Shown here: positions 43,155 through 57,567 of the stretch, piece after piece
Position numbering within the stretch: the stretch's first letter is position 1
Layout of the letters: each line of letters starts with the position of its first letter
Made by a program: the position numbers and the translations under genes
The notes under the pieces: generated by a model
What the model was told of the DNA's origin: nothing
The model's database searches: none
What the model saw: only the letters and a program-made list of their open reading frames with translations
From: Scylla paramamosain
Taxonomy: Eukaryota; Arthropoda; Malacostraca; Decapoda; Portunidae
Reading direction: 5' to 3'
Assembly (NCBI RefSeq): GCF_035594125.1
Contig: NC_087185.1
Location: 11,605,164 to 11,669,163, forward strand
DNA: 64,000 nt

Positions 43155-46100
43155 TAAGACAAGTTTGTGGTAATAGCGTTTAGATTCCCCATGTTGGCTA
43201 CTTTGAATATGTTTTGTCGTTTCAGTGCCTAAAAAACTCAAAAACACTATAAAACACACGTTTTTGGTAATTTTTTTTTGTTTCTCCAAAAAGTGTGTTT
43301 TACATCCGTTTTAAAGTACGTAAGAACCTTCAAGGTACGATTTTATTAATGTTTAGTTTTCCATATAAGGTGTTTTCATGTTTTTTTTTTGTGCCTAATA
43401 TGCTTAAAAAAAAAAAAAAAAACACGCGGATGACACGTTTCTGGTAATGTCGTTTCTTTTACTACAAATAAATTGCTTTGCATGCATTTTAGCCTTTTGA
43501 TATGTAAGACGCCCAAAAACACTTAATATAGACATTTTTTTATAAAGTTGTTCTTTTTCTCCATAAAGGATGTTTTGCATGCTTTTTAGCATTTTGGTAC
43601 GAAAAAAAGCTAAAAAAAAAAACATAAGATACGTTTTTGGTAATGTTTTCTATTCCCATACTGGGTGATTTCAATGTTTTTTTTTTTTTTTTTTAACGCT
43701 TTGGTACCTAACACGCTTAAAAACACTTAAAAGACACATTTCTGTTCATTTCGTTTCGTTTTTTTTTGGGAGGGGGGGTAAAATAGTTATTTTCTTCCTA
43801 TATATATATTTTTTTTTGTATGCATTTTTTGTGCTTTAATACTTGAAATAGTGAAATATACTGGTAATACACTTTTTTTGTAATGTTCTTTTTTCTCAAT
43901 ATAGGTTGATATTCATGTGTTTTTGTGTTTTAGTACGTAAGATCCTTAAAAAACATTTATAAGACAAGTTTGTGGTAACTCGAAAGACGCGTTTCTGGTA
44001 ATGTTGTTTTGTTTCTTCATGCATTTTGCCATTGTGGTACTTAAGAATGTGAAAAACACTCAAAATACACGTTTATTAAAACGTATTATGAAAATACTCA
44101 TAATACAGGTTTCACGTAATATCTTTTCATTTCCTCATATAGGTACACTGTATTTTGGCGTTTCTTTTTATGTAATAAGCTCAAAAACGCTCATGTACAG
44201 TTTTTTTGGTAATGTTATTGTGTTTCTTCATTAAAGGTGTTTTGGATGCGTTTTAGCATTTTGGTACGTAGGTAGCTCATAAACACTGAAATATTTTTTT
44301 TTCTAATATTTTATTGTTTTCCATATACGCATGGTGCTTTCCACGTTTTTTTTTTACGTTTTCGTTACTAGCACGCTCATAAACACTCAATAGACACATT
44401 TCTTCAACTCTCTTTCTCAATATAGGGCACTTTGCATTAATCTGGCGTTTTGTACGTAACAAACTCAAGCTTAGAAACACTCAGAATACTTGTTTTTGGT
44501 AATGTTATGAAGTTTCCTTATCAAGTGTATTTTGCATGCGTTTTCGCGTAAAGAGTTACTCAAAAATCACGCTTTTCAATATGCTACTCTGTATTCCCAT
44601 ATAGAGGGAATTCCATGCTTTTTTAGCGATTTTGTGCCTAATGTGCTCAAAAACACTCAAAAGACACGTTTCTGGTAATGTTGTTTTGATTCCCCATATA
44701 GGGTACTTTTCATGAATTTTTGCGTTTATATAAGTAAAAACTAAAAAAAAAACACTAAAAATTCTTCTTCGTAATGTTATCCTGGTTCTCCATAATCGTT
44801 GTTTTGCGTTTGTTTTTTCCATTTTTGAACGTAAAGAAAACCTCTGAAAAGTGACGTTTTTGTTAATATTGTTTTGTTTTTTCCATATCGGGTGCTTTCC
44901 TTTTTTTGTATCGTTTTGGTGCCTAAAACGCCTATAAACACTCAAAAGACACGTGTTTTAGAAATATCGTTTCTTTGCCAAATATAGGATACTTTGTATG
45001 CATTTGGGCGTTTTGGTGCCTAATAATGTGAAATTAACTTAAAATACACTTTTTATGGTAATGTTGTTCTTTTTCTCCTTATAGAGTGTTATTCATGCGT
45101 TTTCGGGTTTTGGTACAAAAGAAGCTCAAAACACTCATAATACGCATTCCTTGTAATGTCTTCGTTCCCTTTATAAGGTATTTTGCATGCATTTCAACGT
45201 TTTTATACGCAACAAACTCAAAAACACCTGAAGTAATTTTTTTGGGGGGTAACGTTATTGTGTTTCTCCTTAGAAGGTGTTTTGCATTAATTTTTATTAT
45301 ATGAAACGTAAGTAGCTCCAGAACACTAAAAGACACGTTTTTGTAAAGTTGTTTCGTTTCCTCATATAGGGTGCTTTCTATGATTTTAAGCGTTTTGGTG
45401 TCTAACAAGCTCATAAACACGAATAAAACACGTTTCTGGAAATGTTGTTTCTTTTCCTCATATAGGGTGCTTTGCATTCATTTTTTTTTCGTTTTCTCAC
45501 CTATGTGAAATACACATATTTTACATATACATACGCATACACATATACATACGCAAATTTTTGTGTGTAAGAAGCTAAAAACGCTCAAAAGGCACGTTTT
45601 TGGGTAATGTTATTTTCCCTTTCCATATAGGGTGCTTTCCATTGTTTTTAGCATTTTGGTGCCTAACATGCACAAAAACACTCAAAAGATATGTTTCTTG
45701 AAATGTGTCCTTTTCCCCCATGTAAAGGGCATTTCATGCTTTGTATCGTTTGGTACCTAATATGTGAGAAATATTCAGTATTACACATTTTTGATAATGT
45801 TACTCTTGTCTCCATATAGAGGTATTAACCTGCTTTCTCGTGTGGTACCATTAAAGCTCAAAAACACTTATACGTTTCTTGTATTTTTTTTTTTTCATAG
45901 AGTAATTTGCATGTATTTGGGTTTTTTACTATGTAGCAAGCTCAAAAACATTGAAAATACTTGTTTTTAGTAATGTTAGTCTGTTTTACCATAACTTGTG
46001 TTTTTACATATGTGTTAGTTTAAGGAGTGTGGTACATAAGAAGTTCAAAAACATTGTTTTTGATAATGTTGTGTTCTATTCACATATAGAATTATTTCCA

Positions 46101-46240
46101 TGGTTTTTAGCGTTTTGCTGGCTAACACGATGAAAAACACACAAAGACACATTTCTGGTATTGTCGTTTCGTTTCCTTACATAGGAGGCTTTGCATACAC
46201 TCAAAATACATGTTTTTCGTAATGCTTTTTTTTTCATAAA
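43155..46240 (+). repeat. Degenerate ~97-bp satellite array, part 2
   Basis: Continuation of 36564-40744 with the same landmarks (TTTTTGGTAATGTTGTT; CATATAGGGTGCTTT; TTTTGGTGCCTAA; CTCAAAAACACTCAAAAGAC). It decays toward 46240 and shows a local run of ACATATACATACGCATAC near 45520. No genes; all open frames are short and Ile/Lys/Phe-rich. Confidence 0.85.
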
Positions 46241-47194
46241 AAAAAAAAAAATATACATCTCCCTCGCGTCACTGCTCAGGAAGTGCAGGTGGTTCAGCGT
46301 TTTTGTCTACATAGTCTGTTTTGGGGAGCAGTTTTGAAGCTATGCTCCGAAATCACGCTACGAAAGTGATTGTGTAGATGAGCCCTTACGCTTTCTTCCT
46401 CTCTGGTTGAAGACCATGAGTTGGGACTACCTACCTAACTAATCTATCAAACTTTGATAGATTAGTTAATGTTTATTTATACGATCGCAGAGAGTGTGGA
46501 TGGATGATTAGTGCAGAGTTCCTCAGGCAGGACGGGGTATAAGTGGGGTGGCCATTTGGTGGCCACCTGTGGCCGAATCCACAAAACTTAACGACAGGCT
46601 ACCGAAAGGCGAATGTCGCTAAACGGTATTCACAAACGCATCGCTATCTCATATAGATACCTATGTGCTCAAAATAACCTTTCTTTATTATTTTAAAAGC
46701 TTTACCACCACGAAAGCATGATTTTGTGATGCACAAAGTGAATTTATGCATGGAACACCGAAAATAAAACAGGAAAAGGTGGAGGCAAATTTGCCCCATA
46801 TGTGCGCACTCGTCATTCCGCTTCACAGCAACAAGTGTGTGATTACTCTGTTGATTTAAGTGTTGTTTTCTTAGCATACTTCCACGATCGTGCCTTAAGG
46901 CGAGAAAGGTGCTTTCGGGATCGCCTTGGCATTGTGTGATAATGAGCTCATGCATCGCTTCACTCTTGTTTGAGGCGATACAGCCTTAGCTGGAGAGGAC
47001 GACACGGCGTATCCAGGCATTGCCAATCCACACCTTTTTTACTTTAATTAGAGAAAGAAGGTGAATGAAGAAGAGTTTGGACAGAGGAAGGTGTATAGTT
47101 AGAAATGGAAAGACTGTAGAGAGAGAAGACTGTGGGCAGACCACATTGCTATTTTTATATAGGAGGTTTTCTGTCTGTGTCTGCATCGGTGGTT
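46241..47194. other. Region between satellite and Harbinger-like nuclease
   Basis: About 950 bp without an assignable protein. It includes a perfect 15-bp inverted repeat with a 1-base loop (46437-46467). A segment from about 46572 (GGCCGAATCCACAAAAC) could be the left terminus of the PIF/Harbinger-like element, but no matching inverted copy is found on the other side. The upstream coding exons of the nuclease, if any, are not recognisable here. Confidence 0.4.
46437..46467. repeat. Perfect 15-bp hairpin
   Basis: AACTAATCTATCAAA, one C, then its exact reverse complement. No poly-T run or gene end is associated with it. Confidence 0.9.
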
Positions 47195-47740
47195 CAGTGG
47201 TCCCAATCCACACCCATGTTTTGCTAGCCCTGATGTTGATTGCCAGTGGGTCCTTCCAAAACGTCATTGGAGACACTGCAGGTAAGATGATATTGATGTT
47301 GCATGCTTCAGCACAGGGGCTGGCTGTTTTGGTAATTGTCAGGGAGCTCTTTCCCTGTCCTTATTACTGGTCTATTCTCATACATTCTTCGCATATACCT
47401 TTAGATATACATACGTTGTAACTTTAAGGTCAGGAAGAAAAGCGACACTAATATAAGTTAGCATTACCTCTGGAACACCCTTGAAGGACGGGTGCATTTC
47501 TTCTCCAACTTCATACTATAACTTTTATGTTTATCAAGAGATACATGTGAAAGAATGGAAGAGAATATATATGTAATAAGGCGAACAGGGGACTCTAGAC
47601 AATTGCCACTTCTTTTTTTTTTATTCATGTGCACACATATTTATAAATTTGTTATGTTTATTTCTGACATGTTTCTAACACTGTCTTAAGAATAAATTAA
47701 TCTACTATACTGCCGTCAAAAATATTTTGACAGCAGATGT

Positions 47741-47768
47741 AATAATAATAATAATAATAATAATAATA
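47741..47768. repeat. (AAT)n microsatellite
   Basis: About nine AAT units inside the first intron of the Harbinger-like gene. Confidence 0.9.
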
Positions 47769-48237
47769 GATGGATGTGCTTGCAGTGATTGAAAGAACAG
47801 TGGCTAATGTAAAAGGATCATTAAATTCTTGTGACTGATTTTTGTCGCCTACAGCAAAAAGACATATCTTATTTAAAATACAAAAATAAATAAAATGAAA
47901 ACTAATGGCTTATAATCTGCTTTCAGGACCTACGCAAGCAAGCGTCAGCAGGGTCTTCGAGGGTATTTGCACCGTGCTGAGTGATAAGTCGGTGCAGGAA
48001 ATCAAGATGCCTCCAAAACACCTTGATCAAAGGAGAACTGTTCTTCAAGATCAAAAAATTTCCCAAGGGTTATTAAGGCCATTAATGGTAAGATTAACAA
48101 TGTATTTTCTCTTAAATTTAGTGCTATTGTTATAATCTAGCTTTTTCTTTGAGTGAAAGGTATCACACAGCCCTAAGTCCCGGTTAAGCATTAATAAAGT
48201 TTTCGTATTCTATGTATACTGCGTGCAAATCCAGTGC

Positions 48238-48239
<2 letters not shown>

Positions 48240-48329
<90 letters not shown>
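48240..48329. repeat. (TA)n microsatellite
   Basis: About 90 bp of TA inside the intron between exons two and three of the Harbinger-like gene, followed by a short (CA)n. Confidence 0.95.
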
Positions 48330-48332
<3 letters not shown>

Positions 48333-50122
48333 ACACACACACACAGACACACTAATGATGGATATATGTAACTACTGTGTAACATGATCGTCTAATAATT
48401 TTGTGTGCACAGGCACCCACATTGCCATCAAGGCCCCAGGTGTGGACGAGGTCCTCTACTTTAACCGAAAAAGGTATCCCTGAACATCTAACTTGTTTGT
48501 GATGCGAATGGAGTGATCCTCAGCTCCTGCTCCAGATTCCCAGGTATATAGTATTATTGCATTACATATTTATCCAGCCATGTAATTTATTGATTTTTAT
48601 GTGACTGCACATGGTTACTGTACTTTATTGATGTTTATGTGACTGCACATGGTTACTGGTATTGCACAAGAAAACATAGTGTGATAAGCCTTGACATTAG
48701 TTATAAATGAACAGTTGACATGTACACGGTATGATATGTTCCTATAAAACGATGATTGACTCTATGTCACACATGCTGTGTATGTGTGACTATTCATGTA
48801 TTCCCTTCTAGGTGCTACACATGATGCTTTTGTGTGGAGCAACTGCAATGTGAAGCAGCGATTTGAGAAGGGGATTTCCTTCTCGTTGGTGAGTACTTAC
48901 ATTAAAAGTGCATAGCAGTGCATCAATATTTGTGAACCATGTATTATAATTATATAATGATACCTTTCACTGCCAGACCACCCATCACCTCACTGACTAC
49001 AAACTAACACTTACCTCCTCATGTATGCATTCTATTGATTGTAATACTGTTTTTCTTCGCATTCTTATGTTAACTATAAATAATGTTACTCATATTTCCA
49101 TCAGAAGAAAACTTTGGCACATTACTATTTCATGGAGAAAACCAGGCATACTGCATGATTAAACCATAAAAATTCTGAATTGGGATCATAATATTGCAGG
49201 CGATAGTGGGTATCCCCTCGTGCCCCATCTCATGGTGCCCTTGAGCAATCCCACCACTGATGCAGAACATAGATATAACAGAGGCCATGCACAAACTAGG
49301 GTCATTGTGGAGCAGACCATCTGGATGCTGAAGAGTCGTTTCAGGTAATGAAAATAACACCTCTCCCTCTCCAAAACAGTAACGTGTAGAGTAAAACCTG
49401 TCATTGAAATCATGAAACAATTATAAACAGTTCGTTCTTGTTATAGAAGTATGGTATACTTTGTAGATACACCTTTATAGGTAATGAATCCTTTTGTAGT
49501 ATGAAATCTCACTTTTCACAGCTGTCTCCACTCTTCTGGAGGTAGCTTGCGGTACAGGCCCATCAAGTGTTCAAAAATGATCAAAGCATTCCTGCTCCTC
49601 CTCAATCGCTGCGTCGAACGGGGTATTCCACTTCCTGGTAACATATGTACTTGTCGTTGTTTTTCTGGTAGTTGACAGGATACATCATTATCATGGAAAC
49701 TAAATTTAACCGAGTACAGTCATGTGCTCTTACATTTGTTGTTAGGGTAATGCAATTTGTCAGATGTGTACCGACATTTAATGAAAATAAACATGTTTTT
49801 TTTTTTTTTTCTACAACGGTATCTTGAAAGTCATTAGGGTTTTTGGCTAGTTTTGGATTGTCAATATGCTAAATGTCAAAATGTTAAATGTCATACTACA
49901 TGACTTTTCCTCTCATACGATATAAGCTTTAAATAAATGGAAGGGTTAAGTTCCAACCCCTAGACCTCTCAGACCCTCACAAAAGTCTACTTACAGCTAC
50001 CACCTCTTAAAGATGAAGAGGTACCCTATGCTGACGCTAACCCTGCTGTGCTGCGGAGGGGTCAACGTGCTCCAGGCAGAATTGTGCAGCAGGAACTCAT
50101 ACAAAACTTCTTCCAGCAGTGA

Positions 50123-51080
<958 letters not shown>

Positions 51081-52140
51081 TTAATACTGAACCACCGCAT
51101 GGCGTGAGCCACAGAGTGCTGGAGAGATTGAAAGATTTCTCTCTCCGATTCAACAGATTGCTGATATGAGGTAGTAATCTGCTGCAAAGCCTGCACCCCC
51201 TATCTTAGAGCTTCCCCTTGTTATTGCTGCACCATAAGCAGAGCATCCAGACTGCGGTGCATGTCCCGCTGTGTTTCCATGACTTGAGGGAGGAGCTCCA
51301 ATTCTGAGCGACGACCTGCAATAGATCTAGGGAAACATGATTTTTTACTACAATTTACAAAATAAATGGTATGTCAAATTACATGTCATCTTACCCTGTT
51401 GTGCCCTTTTTCCTTATTTGGTCCTTGAACCTTTCTAGTGTACCTAGTCTCCTAGGGTAGTGGTAAGACACACTTGTGGAATCAACATTTTAAATACCTG
51501 AAATATATATATATATATATATAAATAAATATATAAATAAATAATATATATATAAATAAATATATGTACAGTATTCATAAAAAAAAAATAGGCCAAAGTA
51601 GCAAGAACAACAAACTTACCTGGAGGAGTTCTGCGCCTTCTTTGCTGGGCAGCTGGTGGTGTTGATGGCTGGGGAGCTGCAGGTGGACAAGGAGAGGCAG
51701 ATGGCTGGGGAGCGGCAGCTGAAAGGCAAGCTGTAGGTGCTGAGGAGCGTCAGCTGACTTGGGAGCTGTAGCTGGCTGGGGAGCGTCAGCTGGCTGCAGA
51801 GGTGAAGGCACCTGCAGAGTTGCAGGTAGCTGCCTGTCATCTGGATCCTCATCATCTGGACTAATTTGCTGCACAAATGCAAGGCATTTAATTAGCATAT
51901 TAATTGACTATAATAAAAATAAGACACGTGAAAAATATGGCACATATGATAAATATATGTACAGTTTTCATAGGTATGTACTGGAGAAGAAAAACTGAAT
52001 GCATGTAAACATGGAAAAAGTCTCTAGCGAAGTTATTCACAATTGGGTGAAGTCATCTGCAACATAAATTACCTTAAAAACTGTGTCATCATTAAGGGTG
52101 AGGACTTCAGATGATGCTCCGATTAGCTCCGTCATGGACA
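51081..52140 (-). pseudogene. Myb/SANT-like partner protein of the Harbinger-like element (partial)
   Basis: Minus-strand exon-like blocks: one ending ELIGASSEVLTLNDDTVFK before a GT donor near 52075; a Pro/Ala/Gln-rich exon (about 51872-51620) starting QISPDDEDPDD and ending AAQQRRRRTPPG; and a coiled-coil-like exon (51315-51081) with ELELLPQVMETQRDMHRSLD and SERE.IFQSLQHSVAHAM. PIF/Harbinger elements carry a second, usually oppositely oriented gene for a Myb-like DNA-binding protein whose C-terminal half looks like this. The Myb domain itself would lie upstream and is cut off by the LINE at 52290. A frameshift near 51740 and two stops in the last exon show decay. Family assignment rests mainly on position and composition. 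Confidence 0.6.
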
Positions 52141-52289
52141 AACTTTCGAATCATGAGGGGCCACTTTTTAAAACAAGTAGCTCCCATGGGGACGAGGTAC
52201 CCTATTCGCGGCGCCCAGCGCTCGCCCCCTCATGGTCACAGTAGGCGGTTTCCCTTGGTCCCTGGAGCCATTTTATTTTTACAATATCT

Positions 52290-55173
52290 GTATGGATAAA
52301 AATAAAAACTGGTCCTCAAGGGGCAGTCGACCAGGCCCTCGAGATGTCACAGTCTGATCGTTCTGGTAATGTGCAGTTAGGACCTCGTACTCCCCTACTC
52401 TTGCTTCCCATGGTGGAAGACCTCTTGGGTTAGTTGTTGATTCTTGTCTCAACACTCTTATTATCATCAATGTCTATGCCTCCATGTCATACCTTGCTAT
52501 TCACTCGGTTTTCAAGCCTTTTAGAACTGTTCTCCTTATCCGTCTGAAGTACGATGGCGATTGCCTATCTAATCTGTGCTTTGTGATATTTACTTCTGAC
52601 ATTGTCTCCAAAGATGCTTCTGAGGCAATAAATTGTAGCATACTATAGAGAAAGTCGAGGAAAATTTTTTTTTTTTTTTTGCGCTGCCATGTATCTAGGA
52701 AGAGAGCTTGCAGTCTCCTACAAATAACAACGAGAAATATGTCATAGGTGTATTGATCAGAGATAAAGATTTAACACAGGCAATGATGCACCTCCATCTG
52801 CCTTGCCCTTCTGACAGGATCTTCTTATCCATCACACCGAACATTCAATTACTGCAAAGGACGCATTTACAACCAGTGCAAGACGTATAGTCTTGAGCAG
52901 GACATTCTTCAACTGGCTAATTCTCAGTTGCTAGTCTTGCTAGTGCCAGACAGGGAATTCTTTTTCCAGAAAAAGATGGAAGGGCCTCTTCCCTCCACTC
53001 TAGTTTAACCTCATCTACCACAGGAAATAGAGTTCTGACACCTTCCCGCCTTTTTCAACCACCAACTATTTTCTCCCGTTCTCTTGAGAGTCGCTCCATC
53101 AGTTACCGTGTCCAACATTTTTTTTTTATTTTGGAAAATGTCACCTCCTCTGCAGCTTCAGCCAAGTCCTCTACTATATCATCAGCAAAGCCCTCCACTG
53201 CATCTTCACCAGCTACATCACAGACTCCTCGTACAGGAGTTCATATTGTAGATCTCTAAGCCCTAATGGATTCCCAACCAAGAACGACTCGCAAGATTTA
53301 AACCTCCATAGACAAATGCAAACAAATTTCCCAAGGTCCCTCCGTAATCCCACCGGAAACGTTCCCTGGCCTCTCTGTTAAGTCCTTAGACTCAAGAGGC
53401 GTCTTTTCTAGAAATATCCCTGTGATAGAATCAGAGGACTCTGAGCCAGACGTAATTTATCAAAGTCATTTTTCCACATTCGAAATGGACATAAATGGTC
53501 TCTCTGCCCCTCTTCCCAATGGGTCCTCCTCCAAGAGCGGTACCATACCGTCTTTGTCGAGGAATTCCCCAAATCTTTTCAGGAGTGTCAGAGACTCATG
53601 TGCGGGTATCTATTCCCACACCAGTTACTCAATCTCAGGTTTCTGCTTCTACAAGCAAAGTAAGACTAGATAAACCTCGCCGCCCAACTAAGGTTGTAAG
53701 GTTGTCAGGTTGACAAAGGGAAGCTTCTCTCTGGGGCTTCTCTGAAGATCCCCTTCAAAATAGTAATATTCAAGATTCTGCAGTGGAATTGTCGCGGTTT
53801 GCGTGCCTCCTGGGAGAAACTGGGGTTGATGATCTCTTGGTTTTCTCCTGTTTGCATTTGTTTGCAAGAGACAATACTCAGAGATTCCACCCTCTTTAGT
53901 CCTCCTGGATATCGTGTTTTTTCTTTCACTCCCAATTTCTGGTCAGGGCCACTATAGTGCCACTTCCATCTTTTTTAGAAATGATATTCCTTTTATCCAC
54001 CTTCAAGTTCACTCGCCACTGCAGGCTGTAGCTGTTAAGGTTTTCATAAATCATTTTTATACATTGTGCAGTTTCCATCCGCCTCCCAGTGTTCTTATTG
54101 AAAGGAACGAGCTTGATAACGTTTAAATGCTCTTCCCTCTCCTCTTGTTTTATTGGGTGACTTCAATGGTCACCATCCTTTGTGGGATGATACTGTCAAC
54201 CCTCGTGGTCTTTTACTCGCTTCTTTTATCGACAATTCAGGATTAGAGATTTTAAAGTCTGAAGATATTACCCATTTTCATAGCCAACCCAGTACTTTCA
54301 CAACAATAGATCTTTCTCTTTGTACCTCTAGTTCATTTCCAAGTTTTATTTATCAACTGATTCTAAATCACAGCTATGTCCTCCACGGTGGCGTATAGAT
54401 AAGGCGGATTGACAGCTATTACAGAACTCGGCACCCCTGCCCGCTCAGTAGATGAGATAGGAAAATTCACAGATATCTTGCACTCCGCTGCAAGACATCC
54501 CTAAGACCTCTGGCCGGTTTCCTAAACGTCCTGTTCCCTGGTGGAATGTGGATTGTACAGCTGAAATCCAAGAAAAGCGTGGTCTTTTCTCGCCTTCGAC
54601 GACATCGTTGTGACGTCCAATATTTGGAATTTTTTCGACAAGCACATGCCCGTGCTCATCGCACTTTAAAGAGGACTCGGTAGCAATCTTGGAAGAGTTA
54701 TGTCTCTTCCATCACAGTCAGCAAAATATCTAGAAAGTATTCTGCACCCTTCCCACCTGTTCTCTCCCATGATGGGGGGATAGCAGCAGACCCTAAGACA
54801 GCTCTCGACCTACTTCCTGAGCATTTTACTCGTGTCTCCAGAAGGGACCTAACTGCACCTATAGCACTTCATCGTCGACACTTTGAATTTGTTCATGTCA
54901 ATTTTGCCTCCTCTGGTGGTGAGTCTTTATAATGTCCAATTTCCTTTGTCTGAGCTACGACGCATAGGTTTGTCCCAGTGCCAAGATTCTTCCCCCAGGC
55001 CCCAATGACATGCCATATTCCTTTTTGCACCGATGAAGATTTTACCTTTTTACTTGACCTTTACAATTTTATTTCGAATACCAGTGATTTTTCATCATCT
55101 TAGGAGGGGTATTGCTGTAATTATCCCCATTCCAAGGCCTGTAAAAGATTATCAGTTAGCGACCAATAACCAT
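52290..55173 (+). mobile_element. I-clade-like LINE, 5' part (ORF1 remnant, EN, start of RT)
   Basis: A heavily mutated plus-strand LINE. The ORF1-like region (about 52290-53710) opens with MDKNKNWSSRGSR and continues in three frames. EN begins near 53772 with ILQWNCRGLRASWEKLG, then CLQET, and GDFNGHHPLWDDT at about 54159. RT begins in the region before 55165 (a DMPYSFLH block near 55008 and RPVKDYQLAT near 55140). Many stops and shifts occur. The element is interrupted at 55174 by a Jockey-like LINE and resumes at 61451 with SISLNSCICKLLEKM. It inserted next to, or through, the Harbinger-like Myb gene. Confidence 0.75.
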
Positions 55174-57567
55174 TCAGTAGACACCTGCCGAAACGATAAT
55201 TACTCCCAGTGAGGTCTAAAACACTGTTCAGGGGGTGCTGTGAACTTATCATTAAACCCAGCTGTGACCTCACTGAACGTTTCCCTTTGTGTCTCACAAC
55301 ACAAGGGGGCAGTCACAGCCTGCCCTCTAAAGACAACTCTCTTCCTCCACACAAAACTACAAGCACCTAATAACACACACACCCTTCACTCAAAAATTTT
55401 AAAATCATGGCGACTCCTACACCAGCCTCGGAGTCCCCATCTGGGGAGGGGACCATAAATGTCCCCAGGTCGGACTGCCTTTCTGTCGACGACCCTAAGT
55501 GTCTTGACACCCCCCCTCAACTTTTTCTTCATTAACTTCTGCAACATTCGCGGTCTAAGATCTAATTTTCAATCTGTAGAACACCACCTCTCCTCTTCTA
55601 AACCTCATCTTCTTTTCCTCACTGAAACTCAGGTGTCTGAGGCAACTGACAGTAGCCCCTTTTCTGTTCCCTCCTACTTTCTCTATCCTCATTTTTGATC
55701 CAAAGCTGGATGCTGCGTTTATGTGCGCAATGACTTAACCTGCTCTCGTGCCCACGCTCTAGAATCTTCCGAGTTTTCCACCATCTGGCTACGACTACAG
55801 AGTCATTCTCATACTAAATTTATATGTGCTGTATACCTCCATCCTAATTCCTCTGACTATAAGAAATTCTTTGACTACTTAACTTCCAAAGTGGAGCACA
55901 TTCTGACCCTCTTCCCATTTGCAGAGATCTCCATTCTTGGAGACTTCAATGTTCACCACCAGCTTTGGCTTTCCTCTCCCTTCACTGACCATCCTGGTGA
56001 ACTAGCCTACAACTTTGCTATCCTTCATGACCTAGAGCAATTGGTGCAACACCCTACTCGTATTCCTGACCGTCTTGGAGATACGCCCAACATTCTTGAC
56101 CTTTTCCTGACCTCTAATCCTTCTGCTTATGCTGTCACCCTTTCTTCTCCGTTGGGCTCCTCCGATCACAATCTCATATCTTTATCTTGTCCTATCACTC
56201 CAATCCCTCCTCAGGATCCCCCTAAGCGAAGGTGCCTCTGGCGTTTTGTCTCTGCTAGTTGGGGGGACCTGAGGAGGTATTTCGCTGATTTTCCTTGGAA
56301 TGACTACTGCTTCCGTGTCAGAGACCCGTCTTTGTGTGCTGAGCGCATAACAGAGGTGATAGTGTCTGGCATGGAGGCGTACATTCCTCACTCTTTTTCT
56401 GGTCCTAAACCTTCTAAACCTTGGTTTAACACAGCTTTTTCTCGTGCTATACATGATAGAGAGGTGTCCCACAAAAGGTACTTAACCCTTCCATCACCAG
56501 AATTTCATGCACTTTATATTTCTGCCCGGAACCATGCCAAGTCTGTTCTCCAACTAGCCAAAAACTCCTTCATTAACAGAAAATGTCAAAACCTTTCAAG
56601 ATATAACTCCCCTCGTGATTTCTGGCATCTAGCCAAAAATATCTCCAATAACTTTGCTTCTTCTTCTTTCCCTCCTCTACTTCAACCAGATGGCACCACT
56701 GCTATCACATCTATTTCTAAAGCTGAACTCTTTGCTCAAACCTTTGCTAAAAACTCTACCTTGGACGATTCTGGGCTTGTTCCTCCCTCTCCTCCACCCT
56801 CTGACTACTTCATGCCACCTATTAAAATTCTTCGCAATGATGTTTTCCATGCCCTCGCTGGCCTAAACCCTCGAAAGGCTTATGGACCTGATGGGGTCCC
56901 TCCTATTGTTCTCCGAAACTGTGCCTCCATGCTTGCACCTTGCCTAGTCAAACTCTTTCAGCTCTGTCTGTCAACATCTACCATTCCTTCTTGCTGGAAG
57001 TTTGCCTACATTCAACCTGTTCCTAAAAAGGGTGATCGCTCTAATCCCTCAAACTACCGTCCTATTGCTTTAATTTCCTGCTTATCTAAAGTTCTTGAAT
57101 CTATCCTCAACAGGAAGATTCTTCAACATCTATCACTTCACAACCTTCTATCTGATCGCCAGTATGGGTTCCGTCAAGGCCGCTCTACTGGTGATCTTCT
57201 GGCTTTCCTTACTGAGTCTTGGTCATCCTCTTTTAGAGATTTTGGTGAAACTTTTGCTGTTGCCTTGGACATATCAAAAGCTTTTGATAGAGTCTGGCAC
57301 AAAGCTTTGATTTCCAAACTACCCTCTTACGGTTTCTATCCTTCTCTCTGTAACTTCATCTCAAGTTTCCTTTCTGACCGTTCTATTGCTGCTGTGGTAG
57401 ACGGTCACTGTTCTTCTCCTAAATCTATTAACAGTGGTGTTCCTCAGGGTTCTGTCCTGTCACCCACTCTCTTCTTATTATTCATTGATGATCTTCTAAA
57501 CCAAACTTCTTGTCCTATCCACTCCTACGCTGATGATACCACCCTGCACTTTTCCACGTCTTTTCAT
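55174..57567 (+). mobile_element. Jockey-like LINE copy C, 5' part (leader, EN, RT to YADD)
   Basis: The best preserved copy. A leader of about 230 bp precedes the EN start (ATG 55407-55409). A one-base C-run expansion near 55509 and a TGA at about 55697 (an Arg codon elsewhere) break the N-terminus. From 55723 the frame is clean for 616 codons: [15 protein letters not shown]-equivalent [10 protein letters not shown], linker [16 protein letters not shown] motifs [68 protein letters not shown] and [12 protein letters not shown]. No ORF1 precedes EN. The element is then split at 57567 by another LINE and resumes at 60561. Confidence 0.9.

Larger units (their letters stand above)
47195..50122 (+). 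pseudogene. PIF/Harbinger-like (HARBI1-type) nuclease, multi-exon, decayed
   Basis: Seven exon-like blocks with GT/AG borders, about 47195-47281, 47927-48087, 48413-48543, 48812-48888, 49200-49344, 49522-49637 and 49997-50122, read in order ALMLIASGSFQNVIGDTAG, SVSRVFEGIC, NGTHIAIKAPG, LVCDANG, ATHDAFVWSN, GDSGYPLVPHLM, RGHAQTRVIVEQTIWMLKSR, VERGIPLP and a C-terminal tail ending at TGA 50120-50122. This is the DDE nuclease of PIF/Harbinger transposons and the related host gene HARBI1. The second Asp (GDSGYP) and Glu (VIVEQT) are present, but the first Asp position is Asn (AINGTH; family IDGTH). Frame breaks near 48050 and 48483, a TAA in the third exon and a phase mismatch at exon five show decay. 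A Myb-like partner faces it on the other strand. Confidence 0.85.

Noticed and set aside
36564..46240. Regularly spaced repeats that could suggest a CRISPR-like array
   Set aside because: Monomers are about 97 bp, contiguous and diverged, with no unique spacers and no cas genes; this is a eukaryotic satellite.
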